A DNA stretch of 18,120 bases, from NCBI GenBank assembly GCA_017612655.1, contig JAGAFM010000131.1, forward strand, positions 1 to 18,120, written 5' to 3'. The position numbers and the translations under genes were made by a program. Positions 16,050 to 18,120 of the stretch are shown one piece after another (position 1 is the first letter of the stretch; the number at the start of each line of letters is the position of its first letter). This DNA comes from Clostridia bacterium (lineage in GTDB: Bacteria > Bacillota > Clostridia > Oscillospirales > CAG-272). The notes beneath the pieces are model-generated. The model saw only the letters and a list, made by a program, of their open reading frames with translations, searched no databases and was not told the DNA's origin.

Positions 16050-16703
16050 CTAGATGAAACCGGTCCGCGTTCTGCGGTAGAGCAGATAAATGTCCGAAAC
16101 CTCCTGTTCGGCGGCCGCCAGATCATCCAGATTTGCGAAGAAGGTCTTCATCGCTCCGTCAAAAGCACGGACGTAATCCGAAATCATCTGCGCGATTTCA
16201 TCCGCACCGAGAGGCTTCTCGGAACTGGGTTTCCGCAGTTTTCTTCGAAATCTCCCTGCCTCCATCGAACTGTCTGCGATCCCGTCATGTCGCTGCTCGA
16301 GACTCATCCAGACCGAATAAAAGCGGTTGGTATCACGGATCAGCGTTTCGTTTTGGGTACGTAAAGCAGCCCGAAGTTCTCCGAGACTGTTTTCGCTGTC
16401 CCCATACAATTCCAACGCGTAGCGGATGGTCGGATTGTATTTATAGGTCAGCGCGGAACGCAGGGAGAGAAGGGTGTCGGTAGGCTGCAGAAGCAGCTGA
16501 AACGGTTCGTTCAGCGCGGTCAGAAGTCCTTCCGCCCTGCGGAGGACTTCTCTTGCCCGCATCTCGGGGGTCGGGCAGGAAACATATTCCGCAAGGATTT
16601 GATTAATCAGATTGGACCGGCTGGTATTGAGACGGTACGCCATGCGATCGACCGCATTGATGACGTCCGACGACAGAACGAGCGAGTACACATTCTTTCC
16701 CAC
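16050..16703 (-). CDS. Ribbon-helix-helix domain protein of unknown function, upstream of clpB
   Basis: Protein of 217 residues that I do not recognise as a named family. The N-terminus (about 4-45) looks like a ribbon-helix-helix DNA-binding fold: a short strand (VYSLVLSS), a helix (VINAVDRMAYRL), a turn with NTSRS, and a second helix (NLINQILAEYV). The remainder is mostly helical and charged, with a basic patch RFRRKLRKP around 150-160; no enzyme motifs or membrane segments appear. The start is GTG at 16703, eight bases after AAAGGGGG, with a perfect promoter just upstream giving a leader of about 24 bases. It is followed co-directionally by clpB. RHH proteins are often autoregulators, so control of itself and clpB is a reasonable but unproven idea. 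Confidence 0.8.
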   Translation of the reverse strand: MGKNVYSLVLSSDVINAVDRMAYRLNTSRSNLINQILAEYVSCPTPEMRAREVLRRAEGLLTALNEPFQLLLQPTDTLLSLRSALTYKYNPTIRYALELYGDSENSLGELRAALRTQNETLIRDTNRFYSVWMSLEQRHDGIADSSMEAGRFRRKLRKPSSEKPLGADEIAQMISDYVRAFDGAMKTFFANLDDLAAAEQEVSDIYLLYRRTRTGFI

Positions 16704-16733
16704 ACGCGGTTCCCCCTTTCTTTGTTCCTCAAC

Positions 16734-16762
16734 ATTATAAGTGAATTAGCAAAAATTGTCAA
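16734..16762 (-). promoter_or_regulatory. Consensus sigma-A promoter of the RHH gene (and probably clpB)
   Basis: On the minus strand: perfect TTGACA (16757-16762), a 17-base spacer and perfect TATAAT (16734-16739), with AT-rich DNA further upstream (16763-16815). The start is predicted near 16727. No inverted repeat overlapping the boxes was convincing as an operator. Confidence 0.85.
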
Positions 16763-16874
16763 GATAATTATATAACTTTTAACACAAATTTCATAATAGA
16801 ATCGAAAAATTATAGCAAGCCGGAGCAAAACCTTCGCTCCGCTGTCAAAGGAACCGCTTCTTTGTCCGCCGGTC

Positions 16875-16903
16875 TTGCATCTTTTGCGATTCTGATGTAT
16901 AAT
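16875..16903 (+). promoter_or_regulatory. Probable promoter of the C39-like lipoprotein gene
   Basis: TTGCAT (16875-16880), a 17-base spacer and perfect TATAAT (16898-16903) predict a start near 16910, about 64 bases before the start codon. It faces away from the RHH promoter in the shared AT-rich divergent spacer. Confidence 0.6.
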
Positions 16904-16973
16904 ATCAGCCCGGCCCGCCAAGCGCGGAATCGTCCGCCGAATCGAACAGGACCAAACAGGAGCTCAGACACCC

Positions 16974-17903
16974 TTGAAGACGAAACCCGATTCAGACAAA
17001 AAACAAATCCGTCGGTTTTCGCCTGCATTTGCCGCAGGCGTTCTTCTGCTTTGCCTGAGTGTTTTCCTTTCCGCATGCTCTTCTGCGCCTCTCAGAACGG
17101 GACAGGAGCCGAATGAGGGGCAAAGGCTGACACCGGAGATTTGCGACAGATGCGCGCCTTCTCCCGTGAACGATCCGACGGGTTCCGCAATCCGTTCCGA
17201 GATCGAAGAGCAGATCCGTTCCCGGGAAAGACAGCAGGAAGGGGAAAAAGGGAGCGAAGAGCCCGGCCAGGACGAACCGCAGTCCGGACAGCCGGATCCG
17301 TCGGAGCCTGCCGTTGTTCTTCTTCCCGGATTCAGTGAATCGTTCGTTTCTCTGCTTTCCGAGGATGAGCAGGCGGAGGCGCTCGCCATGAACGAACAGG
17401 GATTCGTCTACTACAGGCAGAACTGGTCAACCCTGAAAGACCTCCCTTACGGTTCGGACGGACTTCAGTTCGGCATGTGCGGATGCGGTCCGACCTGCGT
17501 CGCCGAAGTGGTGTCGACGCTGGCCGGGGTGGAACTGACACCCGATCTGGTCAGGGAAAAGGCAATTGCGTCCTATGCCGTTCTGGAGAACGGAGCGACG
17601 GGATACGGTTTTATCGTTAAGACAATTCAGTCCTACGGAATCCATGCGGAAGAGCATTTCATCTTTGAAAAGGAATCTGCGCTCCGCGCTCTCTCCGAGG
17701 GGGCGATTCTCTTCATCACGGTCGGCTCCGGAGACTTTACGCTCGGATCGCATTTCATGCTGGTCCGGGGACTGGCGGAATCCGGCAACGTTCTGATTTC
17801 CGATTCGTACAGCTTCGACAATTCCATGAGGGAGTGGGACTGGGACGAGCTGTCCGCCCAGATGAAGAACGGGATCTGGTATTTCTCTCTCGGCGAACCG
17901 TGA
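16974..17903 (+). CDS. Lipoprotein with a C39-like papain-fold cysteine peptidase domain
   Basis: Protein of 309 residues, predicted to be exported and lipid-anchored. A basic N-terminus and hydrophobic core (18-31) end in the lipobox LSAC with Cys35. A low-complexity Glu/Gln/Pro/Ser/Arg linker runs to about residue 113. The C-terminal domain fits the peptidase C39-like family: Gln165 (oxyanion hole), Cys171 in GCGPT six residues later, His260 in SHFMLV and Asp277 in ISDSYS, all at the usual relative spacing. Such extracellular domains may cleave peptides or cell-wall-linked proteins; the substrate is unknown. Two extra Cys (169, 175) flank the active site. The start is TTG at 16974, eleven bases after AGGAG (16958-16962), and no ATG alternative precedes the signal peptide. 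It is monocistronic, ending in a terminator. Confidence 0.85.
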   Translation: MKTKPDSDKKQIRRFSPAFAAGVLLLCLSVFLSACSSAPLRTGQEPNEGQRLTPEICDRCAPSPVNDPTGSAIRSEIEEQIRSRERQQEGEKGSEEPGQDEPQSGQPDPSEPAVVLLPGFSESFVSLLSEDEQAEALAMNEQGFVYYRQNWSTLKDLPYGSDGLQFGMCGCGPTCVAEVVSTLAGVELTPDLVREKAIASYAVLENGATGYGFIVKTIQSYGIHAEEHFIFEKESALRALSEGAILFITVGSGDFTLGSHFMLVRGLAESGNVLISDSYSFDNSMREWDWDELSAQMKNGIWYFSLGEP

Positions 17904-17938
17904 CAGGTTCTCGCTTCAATTTCGACTGTATAAAAATG

Positions 17939-17976
17939 GCGCCGGAGCAAAATGCATTCGCTTTTTGCTTCGGCGC
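17939..17976 (+). terminator. Strong hairpin terminator after the lipoprotein gene
   Basis: GCGCCGGAGCAAAA (17939-17952) pairs with TTTTGCTTCGGCGC (17963-17976): 14 pairs with one G-U and a ten-base loop. The following tail, TCACTGTTTG, is only partly T-rich. It is preceded by an A-run (17932-17936), so it may also act on the opposite strand. It is the apparent landing site of the intron that begins at 17987. Confidence 0.75.
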
Positions 17977-17986
17977 TCACTGTTTG

Positions 17987-18120
17987 GTGCGCCCGGCGGC
18001 GCACGTTTCTAACGGGTGAAAGTCCCGAATCTGCCCGGTAGCGGGAAGGATATAGCCGAAGGCAAGGGTGTCTACTGCGAAGTAGAATCTGAAGGAAGCC
18101 GGATGTGGGGGAAAACCACG
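17987..18120 (+). mobile_element. 5' end of a group II intron, IIC-like (continues beyond the window)
   Basis: From 17987 the sequence reads GTGCGCCCGGC, then in order GGGTGAAAGTCCCGAA, TAGCC, AAGGCAAGGGTGTC and AATCTGAAGGAAGC. These blocks occur in the same order in domain I of group IIC introns such as that of Oceanobacillus iheyensis, which begins GUGUGCCCGGC. The 5' GTGCG is a normal group II intron start. It sits just downstream of a terminator hairpin, the preferred target of bacterial class C introns. The ribozyme remainder and any reverse transcriptase/maturase gene would lie beyond 18120, so completeness cannot be judged. The first 18 bases can also fold on themselves (GTGCGCC/GGCGCAC). 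Confidence 0.87.

Noticed and set aside
17987..18004. GTGCGCC/GGCGCAC hairpin as an independent structured RNA or riboswitch
   Set aside because: The sequence is better explained as the start of the group II intron, because the following conserved blocks match domain I in order.
1..18120. tRNA/rRNA genes, CRISPR arrays, IS elements, defence or toxin-antitoxin modules
   Set aside because: I looked for CCA-ended cloverleafs, regularly spaced direct repeats, transposase-like frames and small paired genes, and saw none that I could support. The RHH protein has no toxin partner next to it.

Overview
The window looks like a chromosomal segment of an anaerobic, hydrogen-metabolising member of the Bacillota, most likely class Clostridia. 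Three things point there: the gene order rimP-nusA-rnpM(ylxR)-ylxQ-infB, a trimeric HydABC-type [FeFe] hydrogenase operon, and purine-rich Shine-Dalgarno sites. Base composition is moderately GC-rich, and five of thirteen genes appear to start with GTG or TTG. I cannot name a genus from this sequence alone.

Layout. (1) 1-3588, minus strand: hydC-hydB-hydA, encoding an NAD-linked, probably electron-bifurcating [FeFe] hydrogenase; hydA runs off the left edge. An extended -10 promoter lies at 3714-3742, with a Rex-like 18-bp operator upstream at 3770-3787. (2) 4037-7871, plus strand: a perfect sigma-A promoter driving two coupled half-transporters that form a heterodimeric ABC exporter with one degenerate ATP site. 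(3) 7872-8127: a spacer with perfect inverted repeats, T-tracts phased at about 10 bp, a promoter, and a terminator-like hairpin in the leader of the next operon. (4) 8128-13261, plus strand: rimP, nusA, rnpM, ylxQ and infB, mostly overlapping or closely spaced, ending at a strong intrinsic terminator. (5) 13341-16703, minus strand: a ribbon-helix-helix protein of unknown function followed by the disaggregase gene clpB, probably transcribed from one perfect-consensus promoter. (6) 16875-17903, plus strand: a divergent lipoprotein with a C39-like cysteine protease domain. (7) 17939-18120: the terminator of that gene, followed ten bases later by the 5' end of a group IIC-type intron that continues past the right edge.

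Most of the window is core metabolism and housekeeping. The hydrogenase would be controlled by the NADH/NAD ratio if the Rex site is real. The nusA operon has a leader arrangement compatible with NusA autoregulation by attenuation. The parts least explained by known annotation are the RHH-clpB pair, which has no CIRCE or CtsR box that I can see, the C39-like lipoprotein, and a Cys-to-Ser change at an H-cluster motif in HydA. I did not find tRNA or rRNA genes, a CRISPR array, an IS element or a defence system.
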